From Patellaria atrata CBS 101060 (Eukaryota > Ascomycota > Dothideomycetes > Patellariales > Patellariaceae): a stretch of DNA of 64,000 bases. The DNA lies in contig MU006090.1 of the NCBI GenBank assembly GCA_010093705.1, positions 1,887,817 through 1,951,816 of the forward strand. Reading direction: 5' to 3'. Below the pieces are notes generated by a model that was not told the DNA's origin, made no database searches, and saw only the letters and a list, made by a program, of their open reading frames with translations. The position numbers and the translations under genes were made by a program. The first letter of the stretch is position 1, and each line of letters starts with the position of its first letter. Shown here piece after piece: positions 47,196 to 57,827 of the stretch.

Positions 47196-49062
47196 ATGGC
47201 GTTAGGTTATGGTAAAAAGGGGGAGGAGCGTGTTGCAGACCCTCCTCCTCCCACTCAATTCGCTGAAAAGGGTCCTTTCAAGGGTGTGCCGCCCGACTAT
47301 TCTTACGATCCTGAGGGCCACGGTGAACGCAGGATGAGCCGAATCGACGACACGACTTCGGATGCTGATAGCACTTTCAGTATTTCCAAGCAGATAGCAA
47401 TGGAAGCGGATAATGCTATCAAATACCGAACCTGCAGTTGGCAAAAGGTATGGCTCTTTCCTATGGTCTTGAGCGAGATGGCATCAAGTACAACACGAAC
47501 CTATTACAGCGTTAGAATACGTTACTGCACATGAAAACGTCTCCAATAAGACGTATAACTCAAGAAACGCGGCATACTAGCTTAAGGTGATCTATTACTA
47601 ACAATATGCCGTGCAGACTGCGGCTCTATTATTTTCTGAATATATCTGCTTGGCAATCATGTCATTTCCCTATTCATATTCAGTTCTTGGACTGGTACCG
47701 GGACTCATACTCACCGTTGTGGTTGCTGCTCTTGTTCTGTATACCTCCTTGGTCATATGGTAAGTGACTCGAGTGTAAAATTCGCCATTGAACTCGTAAT
47801 TAATCTACTCCAGGGAACTTTGTCTGCGTCACCCGGAACTCAAGGATGTTTGTGATATTGGCCAAATGCTATATTGGAAATCAAAATGGGCCTGGTATTT
47901 CACCGCTGTAATGTTTGTACTGAACAATACTTTTATCCAGGTAAGCTGTGCATGGTAGCTTTAATGAATACAGTCCAGTGGAGGTACTAAAACAAAAAAC
48001 ACCCTAGGGATTCCATTGTCTTGTAGGAGCAAAATATCTCAATACTATGACCAACAATTCCGTCTGTACAGTGGGCTTCTCCGCAATCGTCGCCGTTATT
48101 TCCTGGATCTGTTCTTTACCACGGACATTTTCAACACTTGCCAAAGTTGCAACTGCATCAGCATTCTTCACGTTTGTTTCGGTACTACTTGCTACCATCT
48201 TCGCCGCTATTGAGGACCATCCCAAAGGGTATGACCCTGAGACAATTGGGGAGCCTCTCGTTCTTGCTGTCCCATTGGCTGGTACTACCTTCGTGGCTGG
48301 TATGAACGCGTTCATGAATATCAGCTATACCTTCATCGGACAAATTACTATTCCCTCCTTTATCGCGGAGATGAAGAACCCTAAGGACTTCCCGAAGGCG
48401 CTCTGGGCCGTTACTATCGCAGAAATTATTGTTTTCAGCTTAGTCGGATCTATCGTGTACGCTTATACAGGAACAAACTATAACACGGCGCCTGCATTCG
48501 GTTCACTAGGAAATGAGGTCTATCTTAAGGTGTCATTTTCCTTCATGATCCCAACCTTAATCTTCCTCGGCGTTTTATATGCTTCTGTCTCCGCTCGATT
48601 CGTCTTTTTCAACATCTTCCACGGTACCCGTCATATGGGAAATCACACCGTTGTGGGTTGGGCAGCTTGGGGTGGAATCTTAGCCGCCACTTGGGTTCTG
48701 GCTTTCATCATTGCTGAAGTGATCCCATTCTTTTCGGACCTACTTTCTCTAATGAGTTCGCTCTTTGACTCATTCTTCGGATTCATCTTCTGGGGAACGG
48801 CTTATTTCAGAATGCGTCATGCCGATTACGGTCCGAATTTTTACAAGAGGAGAGGAATAAGGGGTATCCTTGGATTTGTCTTCAACATTGTAATTTGCAT
48901 CATAGGTTTGTTATTTCTGACTGGTGGCACCTACGTAAGTCTTGAAAATCATAGTAGTGATCTGTGACTGACATGATACAGGCGTCCGTCCAAAGCATAG
49001 TCAACGGATACAAAGCTTCAAACTTTGGCGGTCCGTTCAGTTGCGCAAGTAATGGACTGTGA
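47196..49062 (+). CDS. Amino-acid transporter (AAAP family, Mtr-like)
   Basis: This is a membrane transporter of the amino acid/auxin permease family, related to the Neurospora neutral amino-acid permease Mtr. Exons are 47196-47447, 47617-47759, 47814-47940, 48008-48934 and 48982-49062, giving 509 aa and about 11 membrane helices. A hydrophilic N-terminus of about 83 residues ends in NAIKYRTCSWQK, followed by TAALLFSEYICLAIMSFPYSYSV, the family's TM1 region. TM5-6 contain FVAGMNAFMNISYTFIGQ and the conserved PSFIAEMKNPKDFPKAL loop. The last exon adds a short extracellular-looking tail (FGGPFSCASNGL). It probably imports neutral or aromatic amino acids across the plasma membrane or vacuole; the substrate is inferred from family only. 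The first intron (47448-47616) is longer than others in the window. Confidence 0.94.
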
Positions 49063-49537
49063 ACGGTGATGGAAAGGGGTCAAAGTTGGGGAATATGGAA
49101 ACTGTGAACGACATGTCAATCGTGTACTTTCCTTATTTCTGGGCAGAGCTTGTGTAAACGTTGGAAGCGTTGGACGGTTGGAGATGGGAATTTTAAAGTA
49201 CATTTCGTTGTAGAGTGATAGGAGACATTGTCAGTTGGGTATTTGAACGATCTCAAAGTTGATACTGGTGAAAAGATAATAATTCAACATATCAATTTCT
49301 AGAGACGAATTGTGATTATTTGTTCATGTTTTTATTCCGATTAACAATGAAAGGACAAAATCCTCATTCGTGATTGAAGGAAGAAATGGCAGTAGTTAAT
49401 CCTTCTGCACCCGTGCCATGAACACCGCTCATCGTTCTGACGTCGTCCCCTCACTTCCAAATCTGCTCCACCATCCAAACGGTATCAATTGAGCCACGAG
49501 TTCCCAACCCAACCATCCCCTTCAATTACCACAAAAA
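49063..49537. other. Intergenic region between AAAP transporter and OPI3
   Basis: This 475-bp stretch holds the 3' end of the transporter transcript and the OPI3 promoter and leader. No gene or repeat was noted. Confidence 0.6.
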
Positions 49538-49983
49538 ATGTCAGGCATAATAGACTTCAGTCAGCCGACGCTATGGCGTACGTGCTCTCCAATCCCCCAA
49601 TACACACACCCAGTTAACAACGTGCGCATACAGTGTCTGTAGCCACGATACTCTTCAACCCGACATTCTGGAAGTAAGTCCCATTACCAAACAACAACAA
49701 ACGCATCCACTACTGACAGTCTACAGTATCGCCGCTCGTCAAGGTACAGTGCCTTCACCCTTCACCCTTCACCCATCCTCTCAGCTTCGCTATCACCTAG
49801 GCCACCTCCACAATCCCCACGGTATCTAAAGACGATACTAAATATCTTGTTAAACAACCAGAATACCACAACAAAACAATAACAAAGCTCTTCAACAACA
49901 ACCCCCGCCACGGCTGCTACACCCTCGCCGCGACGATCTTCACGCTGGGTATAATCAGAGACTTGATGTACTCCCCCAATCCT

Positions 49984-50023
<40 letters not shown>

Positions 50024-50554
50024 TGGGTTCCCCCAATCCCTAACTAACACCCCCCAAGCTACGAACGCGCCCTCCGCCCCCAACCCCCCCCCCCCCCCCT
50101 CCAGTCCCCAACAATCCAGCACACCGGCACCGCGCTCTTCCTTACCGGCAACCTCCTCGTGCTCTCCTCTATGTACGCCCTCGGGCTCACGGGCACCTAT
50201 CTCGGCGACTACTTTGGGATCCTCATGGACGCGCCCGTGACTTCCTTCCCCTTCAACCTCACCTCCGCGCCCATGTACCAGGGGAGCGCGTTGTCGTTTC
50301 TCGGGTCCGCGCTTTATTGGGGGAAGCCGGCGGGGGTGGGGTTGGCCGCGGTGGTGTGGGTTGCTTATAGTGTCGCGTTGAGGTTTGAAGAGTGAGTTTT
50401 TTTTTTTTTTTTTTTTTTTGGTTTGGGGTTGATTTGGGACTGGGTCTGGGTTGAGTTGGGAGAGCATAGGCTAATGTTTTGTTGGTCTCGTAGTCCATTC
50501 ACCGCAGAGATATATGCGAAACGGGATCGTGAGAGGGCGAAGAAGGCCTCGTAG
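49538..50554 (+). CDS. opi3: Phosphatidyl-N-methylethanolamine N-methyltransferase (Opi3/PEMT)
   Basis: This ER membrane enzyme carries out the last two methylations from phosphatidylethanolamine to phosphatidylcholine with S-adenosylmethionine. Six exons are 49538-49577, 49634-49673, 49727-49743, 49862-49967, 50059-50391 and 50494-50554, giving 198 aa, normal for the family. Exon 3 is only 17 nt. The splices give MSGIIDFSQPTLWLSVATIL, FNPTFWNIAARQEYHNK and RDLIYERALRP. Conserved blocks are FLTGNLLVLSSMYALG, TGTYLGDYFGILMDAPV (SAM-site region) and ALRFEDPFTAEIYAKR at the C-terminus. Intron 4 carries a run of 39 C, exon 5 a run of 16 C encoding Pro residues, and the last intron a run of 23 T near its donor. 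The frame through the coding C-run is consistent with the family. Convergent with beta-tubulin. Confidence 0.95.
49985..50023 (+). repeat. Poly-C tract of 39 bases in OPI3 intron 4
   Basis: Thirty-nine C in a row lie between the GTACTC donor (49968) and the CTAAC-like branch site near 50042. Such runs slip in replication and sequencing, so the assembled length may be inexact. Confidence 0.95.
50084..50099 (+). repeat. Coding poly-C tract of 16 bases in OPI3 exon 5
   Basis: Sixteen C encode five prolines. At the assembled length the frame runs on to the conserved methyltransferase core, but a change of one base would break it. Confidence 0.95.
50397..50419 (+). repeat. Poly-T tract of 23 bases in the last OPI3 intron
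   Basis: Twenty-three T begin four bases after the GTGA of the donor at 50392. The intron still ends normally at CGTAG before 50494. Confidence 0.95.
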
Positions 50555-50994
50555 ATCGATCCTCTTCGTATCAGTCAGTGGCCATCTACAGCCGATTTAT
50601 CTCAAAGAGGGTTATCGAGCTCGTTCAGAGGAGCAGCAAGGGCAGGGAGGAGTACATACAAAGATGTGAACAAAACCCCATATGATTCAACATTGGGCAT
50701 AGCGGAGGCGTTGGTCTGATTTGGGGAGGTATTCAACTGCCTATTATGTTTTGCGCATGATACATTATTAGGAGGGGAAGATCTGGTTCACATAGCACGA
50801 TACGTAGTCAGGAATCACACGAGTCAAATACATGCACGGAAAAACAAGGTACAGCCTAACGAGGACTATCATTATGAATTGGGATCTCCAACTATGCTCT
50901 CGCAGCCCAAAGCTTCGCACCCACATTCGCCCCGTCTACAGAACAGAACCGTCTCAGTATCATACTGTATACACTAAATACGCACCATGTGCAT
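50555..50994. other. Convergent 3' flanks, OPI3 / beta-tubulin
   Basis: This 440-bp stretch between two stop codons holds the 3' untranslated regions of both genes. Nothing else was recognised. Confidence 0.6.
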
Positions 50995-52753
50995 CTACTC
51001 CTCTTCAACGGGAGCCTCCTCATCGTACTCCTCCTCGCCCTCGGAGATAGAGGCCTCTTGGTATTGCTGGTACTCGGAGACTAGATCGTTCATGTTGCTC
51101 TCAGCCTCAGTGAACTCCATCTCGTCCATACCCTCTCCAGTATACCAATGCAAGAAAGCCTTGCGACGAAACATAGCAGTGAACTGGTCACCAACACGCT
51201 TGAAAAGCTCCTGGATGGAGGTAGAGTTGCCGACGAAGGTGGAGGACATCTTGAGACCGCGTGGTGGAATGGAGCAGAGAGCAGTCTGGACGTTATTGGG
51301 GATCCACTCAACGAAATAGGACGAGTTCTTGTTTTGCACATTACGGACTTGGTCCTCAACCTCCTTCATGGAGACCTTGCCACGGCTAGATTGATGGTTA
51401 GTAAGAGTGATTTGTGAATAAATAAATGTGACTTACAAGATAGCAGAGCAAGTGAGGTAACGACCATTTCTGAAATCAGAAGCAGCCATCATGTTCTTTG
51501 GGTCGAACATTTGTTGAGTCAACTCTGGGACGGTGACAGCACGGAATGAGTAAGCACCACGACTGGTGAGAGGAGCGAATCCAACCATGAAGAAATGCAG
51601 ACGAGGGAATGGAACCATATTGACAGCCAATTTTCGGAGATCAGAGTTGAGCTGACCAGGGAACCTGAGACAGGTAGTGACACCGGACATGACAGCGGAG
51701 ACGAGATGGTTCAAATCGCCATATGATGGGTTGTTAAGCTTAAGAGTCCTCATGCAAATGTCATAGAGAGCCTGAGATGGTTAGTTTATGGTACACCTTC
51801 GTATATTTATTTGCATACCTCATTGTCAATGCAGAAAGTCTCGTCAGAGTTCTCAACGAGCTGGTGAACAGATAGAGTGGCGTTATAAGGCTCAACGACA
51901 GTATCTGAGACCTTTGGAGATGGGACAACGGAGAAAGTCGCCATCATACGGTCTGGGAACTCCTCACGAATCTTGGAGATAAGGAGTGTACCCATACCGG
52001 CTCCGGTACCACCACCAAGGGAGTGAGTAATCTGGAAACCTTGGAGGCAATCGCATCCCTCTGCCTCACGACGCACGACGTCAAGGACCTGGTCCACTAA
52101 CTCGGCACCCTCAGTGTAGTGGCCCTTAGCCCAATTATTACCAGCGCCAGATTGACCGAAAACGAAGTTGTCGGGACGGAAAAGTTGACCGAAAGGGCCA
52201 GCTCGGACAGCATCCATGGTACCCGGCTCCAAGTCGACGAGGACGGCACGAGGAACGAACTTGTTGCCAGATGCCTATGTATGTTAATATATAAGGTATA
52301 GCTCTTTGAGACTGTGGACGTGCCTCATTGAAGTAGACATTCATACGTTCCAATTGAAGGTCAGAGGTGCCATTGTACCTAGTTGGAGTCAGTAATTGTT
52401 ACGCGTGGGTAAAAAGGTGATTGAGTCGAAGAGCAACGCACACTCCTGATCCATCAAGACCATGTTCTCCGGAGATAATTTGCCTGTTGACAGTTCAGTG
52501 TTTGTTTGCAATATGGTTTTGTTGGAGCCTAAAGGGGCGTACCAGAACGCAGCACCGATTTGGTTACCCTACATTCAATCAGCAAAACCATCATAGAGCA
52601 AGAGAGATTTTAGTTCTTACGCATTGGCCGGTTTGAAGATGGACCTAAACACCAGAAAGCTCGAGTTAGCAAATTTCTACAATTGTTGTTGTGCAGGGTT
52701 TGTCGCGTGAAAACAGTGGAGAGCGGGGAGAGTAAACATACAATTTCACGCAT
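50995..52753 (-). CDS. tub2: Beta-tubulin
   Basis: This is the beta subunit of the microtubule dimer, 446 aa. Eight exons are 52753-52742, 52644-52621, 52568-52543, 52483-52442, 52378-52324, 52274-51819, 51771-51437 and 51385-50995. The first exon holds only four codons (MREI), typical of filamentous ascomycete beta-tubulin. The fifth intron (52275-52323) starts with GC (GCACGT) and is needed to join NVYFNE to ASGNKF. Tubulin signatures are [10 protein letters not shown] and the acidic tail [15 protein letters not shown]. At the benzimidazole-resistance sites the residues are Phe167, Glu198 and Phe200, the sensitive states. WQIISGEHG has Ile where many fungi have Thr. Phases close exactly, and the gene looks intact. 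No second tubulin gene is in the window. Confidence 0.98.
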
Positions 52754-53251
52754 GATGGTAGAGTGTTAGAGTATGAATTGATGAAGATGAAGCTGGTGAT
52801 TATGGAGCTCGTTGGGGAATTCCAAAGTATGTGAGAAGAGAGGTAGAGGTCGAGGTTAGAGTTCTGTGGATAAGAAGTCTGTGGTGTGGAGTTGAGGATT
52901 GGAAGGAGAGGGGGATAGCGGTGAGAATGCAGGCACTAGGCTTGGCAATGCACTGGGCGGCACAACTAACTAAACGATAGCGCGTCTGTGCTCAGAAATA
53001 TCATTGCAACTCACTGCCACTTCACTATATAAAAGTGCTCTTATACAGTAGTGAAATACTCTCAAGATTTGTAGGTCAATTGAGGCTCCCTAATTCTTGT
53101 TCTGCCTTTGTAGCTACCTGTTCGTTGTTGTCCATTTCCATGCAAGCTAAGACGTAAATATTCAGACGATCTCATACATACATTGCAGTCTCTATGCTAA
53201 TCATCGCCTTATCATCTGCTTAACATTCAATTCTCAACGCTCAATTAGAAC
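52754..53251. promoter_or_regulatory. Divergent region upstream of beta-tubulin
   Basis: This 498-bp stretch is the beta-tubulin promoter and leader on the minus strand. The other side faces the decayed F-box-like gene. A TATATAAA-like string lies near 53024-53031. Confidence 0.5.
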
Positions 53252-55221
53252 ATGATCCAATCTCGTCTCGAGTCTTACTTCCAATCTACCGCATGTAAAC
53301 CACCACGTTGTCCATTTCTCAATCTTCCAGCAAGCGTAAGACGTCAGGTCTACATCGACGCTGGCTTAGACACTGGCGAATCTTTGAACCTCAATCACTC
53401 CTTGGACTTGTTTGGACCAAAATGTTGCGCCAGATATCTAATACCCAGGGAAGAAAGAGATCCTAGGAATACCCCTATAGTACGGAGACACCGCAACTTC
53501 CAACTCAAATCGCAATCCATGATTATCAGCCTTTTGCAGGTATCACGTACGGTGCACGATGAAGTAGAGCAGATCCTGTATTCCGAAAATCGGTTTGCCC
53601 TCAGTATGGAACTCCATGGTCTCTCTGTAATTGACCGGATGAGTACCAATGCTTTACTAGCTCTAAGAAACATCACTATACGCTTAATCCCTTGCGCATG
53701 TACAGGACTGCCCCCATGCGACTACTATGATTACATGAGGAGTATGACCTCAATTATGATCGAAAGCGTGCTCTCAGGCTCGATCGCGGAGTTGTGTTTC
53801 TGACAGAAGATATGCGGCACTACCCGAGCACACTAGACCATTTTCAAATGTTCATCTCAGAGCATTCGATACAGTCATCCGGTCTCATAGGTGTACGCTT
53901 GTACAGCTGAAGAGATTTATATCTCGGCTAGCTGGTCATCCAACGAAAAAGCGCCTCAGTCTCCATGTCGTGTGTTATGCCAAGAATCTCAATACAGCGA
54001 AGGTCGCAGAATGCTTTGACCTGACGCCACAACTTCGAGAATTTAGGATTACATTTGGACCTTGTGACAACATTAAATTCAGGCAGTTAGCTACTGCAAC
54101 AGTTCGGCAGGTAACTTCCAAGGGTAATTTAACCAACCACTTCAAGTTCTTTAATCTTCCCTCGGAGCTTCAATTACAGATATTGGAGCATGCTATTCCA
54201 CCTTAGGTACCTAAGCGTCGTTATTCCACATGGATGCATCATCAAGACGGTTCCAGTCCCGATTCATCACCACACCCTCCAGGTCTACTCTTCGAAGATG
54301 TTTGACCCAGAGTCGATTGTCTTCCGAACCAATACACCCAATGTTCGGGTGACTTGCACAGATACTTGTATTGCAATTGGACGGAGCGATACACCTGGGA
54401 GGAAATATATCATTCCTCCTACTTCTACTGCGAACATCTCGGTGCAATGGGATTAAGGTGTAGGTGTATAAGATTCCCTACTCCATACTTTCTCGTTAGC
54501 AAAGCTTTCAGTGCTCTTGCTCTGAAGACCTTCTGGTCAAAAAGTCACTTCGGTATCAAGATGGCATCGAACCGGGCATCAGATCATCCTCCCCGTAAAT
54601 ATCCACTAGAACTCATGGAGGAAGAAACGTTACAAGCGATCATTACCATTCTTAATCTTTTTGAGATCCTACCACCGTTGTCCGTTTGCACGATAATAAA
54701 ACTGACGGTAGTTTTCGGTCTCTAGGAAGATGTCATGTTGGCTTTCGAGCATAACTGTGGACTTAAGAAGTGGATAAAATGATAGAATCAATAAAGAAGA
54801 AAATAGACCTACCTACATTGACGCTTGTGTTACACCTTGGTATCAGGTATCGCTATTGGGACGGAGGAATTGGTCATTTAGAAGTTCCCATCGGAATCAA
54901 TACTCATCAAGATTATATGATAGAAAAGATATACAAAGAGCGTTTGCAGCCCATTACTGTCCTAGGTACGCTCGGCCTGAGAGCCTCCTACGTATATACA
55001 CCTCCTCCTCTCTCTCCGCGATTTATTCTATGAAAGAAGCCGATAAATTGGAAAACGAGCCTAAAGCGGGAGCCGGAGAGTTGGAACTAAAAAGGTCCGT
55101 TATGGGTCCAACCTACAATCCATATGAGAAGGGCAAGGCCATAAATTGCCCTTTCCGGGCGAAGTTCATGGAATTGATTCTCTCATGGTTGCGATATAAG
55201 CACGTCAGCTATCTTTCTTGA
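53252..55221 (+). pseudogene. Decayed F-box / 2EXR-like gene
   Basis: Fragments of one multi-domain fungal family follow each other in order but in changing frames. 53252-53803 encodes CPFLNLPASVRRQVYIDAGL and LLQVSRTVHDEVEQILYSENRF, typical F-box/2EXR-like elements, and stops after IAELCF. 53850-54204 continues in another frame (RLSLHVVCYAKNLNTAKVAE, then NHFKFFNLPSELQLQILEHAI, a second F-box-like helix pair). 54340-54722 has the family's Cys-rich loop (LGAMGLRCRCIRFPTPYFLVSKAF), then a stop. 54770-55221 holds the C-terminal part in two further frames (IDLPTLTLVLHLG; ELELKRSVMGPTYNPYEKGK). No plausible introns bridge the breaks, so at least four frame changes or stops separate the parts. Family members of this type are often numerous and fast-evolving in Leotiomycetes. 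A gene with several unusual introns is the alternative. Confidence 0.6.
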
Positions 55222-55646
55222 GAGTACATACACCGTTCCATGTTGCTTGTACACTTATCTTGAAGCTACCGGAATCTGATCTGCTCGAGATGGTATTCCC
55301 TATCAATCAACATATTATTATATCCTTCTTTGTCAGTTCCGCTCTTTTCGGTTGTTTTACAATATTCTTCAAAGATACCAAGGCACTATTATCTCTCGAT
55401 TGAGATGAGAAATCATTACTGGCACTGCTAGTCAGAGAGATCCTCTATCAAACCATATACAGTTACCTACGAGCTCCTTCGCAATCAGTGGGATATGGCA
55501 TATAGTACGAATTGGTGGAACAACATCTCTCGCAAGAAAAACAATTAACAGAAAAGGCCGTATCCTGTAGTTCGAAAACTCAAAACCAGGGGAGAGCAAG
55601 AATAAATATCACTGTCTTTCACATATGAAAATCTATTATTCTTTCT
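55222..55646. other. Convergent flanks, decayed gene / alkaline ceramidase
   Basis: This stretch holds the 3' end of the ceramidase transcript and sequence following the decayed gene. No further coding segment was recognised. Confidence 0.5.
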
Positions 55647-56837
55647 CTATATATTTTTCTTCACGGTTCCGTTCTGCACCGGTGTCGAAGAAACATCATA
55701 TCTTCTTTCTATATTCGGTAAAGAGGTGAAAAGACGAGGCCAGACGAGCTCGAACTCATCTTGTCTCCCGTTCAAACAATGCCGCAGCCAAATTCCCCAG
55801 ATGATGTAGAAGTAAGCACCAGTCCCCGTCATTAAATGCCTAGATTCATCATACGTCAGATATAAGTTAGAACTGCGTGAATGAGAGTGCTTACCACCAT
55901 CCATGACCCTCTAGCAGGATGCCCCACGGCAACCCAACCTCTCTCCGCCACTGTCGCAGCTTACCGCAATATATATTATCCAGATTCCAAATCGCAAAAC
56001 CTCCAAGGAATATCGCCAAACCATATGCCACCATCATCCACATATTCCTCAAAATCTTCTCGTCTCTTATATCTTGCCTAGCTCGTTCGGTGCTCGATTG
56101 CTGTGAGGGCGCCACTACGCCGTTCAAATGAGCTGTTTTCTCCTTACTCTTCTTATTCAACGCTGGGCGGATATTTATCTCCATGATATACATGCTCCGG
56201 AAGAGAACGATGGCCGTAAGTACTGCATAAGCATTCTGGTGAAAGGTCGGATCTTGTAAGTAGTGATAATACAGGCTTATACCGAGGGCGATGGTGATCA
56301 GGAAGCAGCCTAGAGCGACTGAGTAGGCATGGGATTTTCGGTGGGAAAAGGTGGCGTAGAACATGAGGCAAGTGGTGTAAATCATGGAGAGTTCGTCGAC
56401 GAGCTGCATGGGATCTAAGGGCGTATGGGTTATCCCATGGCACGTCAAACATTGCTCACTACTTTTTCTTGTATATTGATTTTGGTATAGGAAGTACGTA
56501 CATTTGAGTGTGGTATGAAATAAAAAGCTTCCCGTTCCAACGAGAAAGTATCCAACAAATGCGACTAGGAATATTTGGTCATGGTCGTTTCGTATACAGC
56601 TTCTGGCGCCCCTTATGGCTAGGAACATAAAGAGAAGATTCGTCAGGGTATTTATTATCTCCGCTGAATATATGGTCGCATAGTAGTCCTGTTGTAACAT
56701 TGATTAAAGCTCCTGTTGACACGAGATGGTTATGGGGCTTCATGTACCTCTTCGCACCAGTTAAGTGTCGAGGTTACTGGAGACCAGTAACCATCCTGCG
56801 CAGGAGGATATGCAATGAAAGGGAGATTCATGCCCAT
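55647..56837 (-). CDS. Alkaline ceramidase (Ypc1/Ydc1 family)
   Basis: This ER/Golgi membrane hydrolase splits (dihydro/phyto)ceramide into a sphingoid base and fatty acid. Exons are 56837-56748, 56688-56502, 56414-55895 and 55839-55647, giving 329 aa and about seven membrane helices. The N-terminal signature WSPVTSTLNWCEEDYYATIYSAE (split by the first intron) holds the acidic calcium-site residues. SFLFHTTLKYPMQLVDELS carries the zinc-site His88 and Asp99. The final zinc histidines are His263 and His267 in EGHGWWHLMTGTGAYF, assembled by the last splice. These metal-binding residues are all intact. A loop near 195-215 (KKSKEKTAHLNG..QQSSTERARQD) is hydrophilic. Start at 56837 or the nearby in-frame ATG at 56831 is possible. 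Phytoceramidase or dihydroceramidase preference cannot be read. Confidence 0.95.
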
Positions 56838-57305
56838 GACAGTAAGGCAGTATAGAAAAACTTTGTAGGAGACCTCAAAACGCGTGTGTTTAAGGAAGGC
56901 GAATGTTAGTTCCTGGCTACTGTACTCCGATGAGTTGAGCCGGGAGTTTCAAGATCGGATTCAAAAGGATAATTTGTATGCTATCATACTCTGCGCGTAT
57001 ATTTAGCTTCAGATGACTTTCTGGATATAGTAAACTAGCGGTAGTTTTATAGATTTAATCTCAATAAACGAGAAGGTCAATATAAAAAGGTACAAAGAGC
57101 TGATAAGTAGAGACGGGAATCTTTAAGCACACAAACACGGCATCGTCATGGAGCTTGGCAGATCAACAGGGTCTTTCAAGCGAGGAGCTGCTTGTCCTTT
57201 CTCGTCCGTCACATGCTGCCTGGGCACGTTCTTTCTTTTCTCTCGTGCCCTGGCGAGGAATATTCAAACGTTGTTTAACAACATCAATCAATCTGCGAAG
57301 TAAAG
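56838..57305. promoter_or_regulatory. Shared divergent promoter, alkaline ceramidase / prefoldin
   Basis: This 468-bp spacer separates two opposed start codons. An out-of-frame upstream open frame begins at 57155, but its product has no domain. No known site was recognised. Confidence 0.5.
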
Positions 57306-57827
57306 ATGTCGATTCCAAACGAAGCCTTACAAAAGGTAAGCAGATTATTCATACTCAAAGCGTCGCTACCTCCCTAGTTCTAATCGTTAATATCGGAATT
57401 CGTAGCTTCTTCAAGAAATTGAGCAGAAGGCAGCATTCTCCCAGCAGCAAATCCAGATAGTCAAGGCCCAGATTGCGGCGAAGAACCGTGAGAGCCGCAT
57501 GGTACAGTTGACCTCCAGCGAGCTCAACACCCTACCGAAAGACACAAACGTCTATGAAGGTGTGGGTAAGATGTAGGTTCTACATTTCATTTCTCTTATC
57601 ACTCATGTAACCTACATGATGTCTCCTCCACATACCTGACTTGTCCTTTCGTCTTCAGGTTCGTCTTAAATCCTACAGAAGACGTCAAAACCCGTTTGGC
57701 AACTGAGACGAACGAGTTAAAATCCGATATTTCGAATCTGGAGAAGAAGCTTCACTATCTCGAGACTACGTACAAGAATAGTAGGGACAATCTTGAGCAG
57801 CTTTTCAAAGCATCCGGTTCGAGATGA
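57306..57827 (+). CDS. pfd1: Prefoldin subunit 1
   Basis: This is one of six small subunits of the prefoldin (GimC) cochaperone, which delivers unfolded actin and tubulin to the CCT chaperonin in the cytosol. Exons are 57306-57335, 57406-57572 and 57659-57827, giving 121 aa, the usual size. Two coiled-coil helices flank a beta-hairpin region: helix 1 is LLQEIEQKAAFSQQQIQIVK, the linker is NTLPKDTNVYEGVGKMFVL (conserved YxxVGKMF core) and helix 2 is NELKSDISNLEKKLHYLETTY. The second splice rebuilds VGKMFVLNP. The class (beta-type prefoldin) is clear, and the YEGVGKMFVL core points to subunit 1. The gene lies in the same window as beta-tubulin, a client pathway, but this is probably chance. Confidence 0.93.

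Noticed and set aside
41077-49062. Transporter-rich gene cluster (secondary metabolism or sugar utilisation)
   Set aside because: No biosynthetic enzymes, glycosidases or pathway regulator lie between or beside the transporters; the spacing is ordinary.
57155-57460. Open frame of 101 codons starting upstream of prefoldin
   Set aside because: It overlaps prefoldin exons in another frame and has no domain; at most an upstream open frame.
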